Source: an uncultured beta proteobacterium
GTDB lineage: Bacteria; Pseudomonadota; Gammaproteobacteria; Burkholderiales; Burkholderiaceae
Direction: 5' to 3'
NCBI GenBank assembly: GCA_903944255.1
Contig: CAJARE010000160.1
Location: forward strand, 1 to 7,326
Length of the DNA: 7,326 nt
The notes beneath the pieces are model-generated. The model saw only the letters and a program-made list of their open reading frames with translations, was not told where the DNA came from and did no database searches. Each line of letters starts with the position of its first letter. Position 1 is the first letter of the stretch. Made by a program: the position numbers and the translations under genes. Below, one piece after another: positions 7,101 to 7,326 of this stretch.

Positions 7101-7326
7101 ATGACGATGCAAATCTAAGGCGCAGTTCAATGCGGTTTGACCACCCATCGTTGGCAAGATAGCATCTGGTTTTTCTATAGCAATAATTCGCTCAACCACT
7201 TCCCATGTAATTGGCTCGATATAAGTCACATCTGCCATTTCGGGGTCAGTCATGATAGTTGCAGGGTTGCTATTGACCAAAATAACTTTATAACCCTCGT
7301 CTCGCAATGCCTTGCAAGCCTGAGCA
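4152..7326 (-). CDS. carB: CarB, carbamoyl-phosphate synthase large subunit (5'-truncated by window edge)
   Basis: Makes carbamoyl phosphate from bicarbonate, two ATP and ammonia passed from the small subunit CarA, feeding both pyrimidine and arginine synthesis. 1057 residues are visible. The reading frame is open to the right edge and begins AQACKAL, aligning near residue 31 of E. coli CarB, so about 30 N-terminal residues are missing; the TTG at 7307 is not the start. In order: the first ATP-grasp domain (carboxy phosphate) with SFTMGGSGGG (near 6870) and EMNPRVSRSSALASKATG (near 6490); the oligomerisation domain (roughly 6200-5850), including DRIWYLADAFRMG; then VYKRVDTCAAEF; the second ATP-grasp (carbamate) domain with GGGPNRIGQG, VLGGRAMEIV (near 5240) and EVNPRASRTVPFVSKATG (near 4860); and a C-terminal MGS-like allosteric domain (roughly 4570-4152) with ATKGTA and NKVKDGRPH. 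The end, EVYSLQNLHLLLI, resembles betaproteobacterial CarB. carA is expected upstream, outside the window; greA follows. Confidence 0.97.
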   Translation of the reverse strand, partial: AQACKALRDEGYKVILVNSNPATIMTDPEMADVTYIEPITWEVVERIIAIEKPDAILPTMGGQTALNCALDLHRHGILQKYDCELIGASPEAIDKAEDRQKFKDAMTKIGLGSAKSGIAHTMDEAHIVQQRIQQETGSPGFPVVIRPSFTMGGSGGGIAYNREEFEEICKRGLDLSPTHELLIEESLLGWKEFEMEVVRDRNDNCIIVCSIENLDPMGVHTGDSITVAPAQTLTDKEYQLMRNASIAVLREIGVDTGGSNVQFSINPEDGRMIVIEMNPRVSRSSALASKATGFPIAKIAAKLAVGYTLDELKNDITGGATPASFEPSIDYVVTKIPRFAFEKFPQADSRLTTQMKSVGEVMAIGRTFQESFQKALRGLEVGVDGLDEFSTDLDDIIQEIGEPGPDRIWYLADAFRMGMGLDDVYHETKVDPWFLEQIQELVTIENELKLRKIDSLSAQELRFVKQKGFSDRRLAKLLGVDAASVRSERHRLKVVPVYKRVDTCAAEFSTNTAYLYSTYEAEHGECESQPTNRDKIMVLGGGPNRIGQGIEFDYCCVHAALAMRDDGYETIMVNCNPETVSTDYDTSDRLYFEPLTLEDVLEIVAKEKPKGVIVQYGGQTPLKLALDLERNGVPIIGTSPDMIDAAEDRERFQKLLQNLGLRQPPNRTARTEEEALKLAEEIGYPLVVRPSYVLGGRAMEIVHDGRDLERYMREAVKVSHDSPVLLDRFLNDAIECDVDCISDGNRVFIGGVMEHIEQAGVHSGDSACSLPPYSLSDETVAEIKRQTAAMAKGLNVIGLMNVQFAIQHVDGKDVIYVLEVNPRASRTVPFVSKATGLQLAKIAARCMVGQSLDQQGIKAEVKPPYFSVKEAVFPFNKFPGIDPILGPEMRSTGEVMGVGKTFGEALFKSQLGAGIKLPKSGTVVLTVKDSDKPKAVEVAKLLHQLGFPMVATKGTAAAIEAAGLPVRVVNKVKDGRPHIVDLIKNGEISLVFTTVDETRTAIADSRSIRTSAQANGVTYYTTISAARAVMDGLMASQNGNKESLEVYSLQNLHLLLI

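Noticed and set aside
7290..7310. TTG at 7307 as the carB start
   Set aside because: The frame stays open upstream to the window edge and encodes AQACKAL, matching CarB internal sequence, so the true start is outside the window.

Overview
The window looks like chromosomal housekeeping DNA of a betaproteobacterium. The gene order carB-greA-DUF4149 / yhbY / rlmE-ftsH is the arrangement I know from Burkholderiaceae. The protein wording (RlmE starting with AKNKFNKSWLQDH, a YhbY with a long basic tail, a CarB ending in EVYSLQNLH) also fits that family. The moderate GC, judged by eye and not counted, points more to Polynucleobacter or a close relative than to high-GC Burkholderia or Cupriavidus. 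The genus is inferred from memory of the family, not from a search.

Layout, left to right. The 5' two-thirds or more of ftsH (minus strand, TTG start at 1487) runs off the left edge. A 146-bp gap holds the ftsH ribosome binding site, a small hairpin, a possible promoter and a clear intrinsic terminator for rlmE. rlmE (minus) is followed by a short divergent intergenic region with a perfect 14-bp palindrome, then yhbY, the only plus-strand gene. A hairpin terminator lies in the 43-bp convergent gap between yhbY and a four-helix membrane protein of the DUF4149 family (minus). Then come greA (minus) and carB (minus), which runs off the right edge with about 30 N-terminal codons missing. No stretch over 300 bases lacks a gene.

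How the genes relate. carB (carbamoyl phosphate synthesis for pyrimidines and arginine), greA (transcript cleavage factor) and the DUF4149 gene are in the same direction with gaps of 58 and 21 bp and no visible terminator, so they probably form one transcript. YhbY and RlmE both act on the large ribosomal subunit (assembly, and 2'-O-methylation of U2552 in 23S rRNA). They are divergently transcribed from a shared ~116-bp region, which could allow joint control. FtsH, the membrane AAA+ zinc protease, follows rlmE as in E. coli, but a terminator and possibly its own promoter separate them here.

I see no mobile element, CRISPR array, tRNA, rRNA or defence system, and no sign of horizontal transfer. 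I found no new biological system. The points worth a second look are regulatory: a possibly leaderless yhbY mRNA, the palindrome in the divergent promoter region, the rlmE/ftsH terminator, the TTG start of ftsH with a hairpin next to its Shine-Dalgarno, and unusual residues in the CarB allosteric domain.
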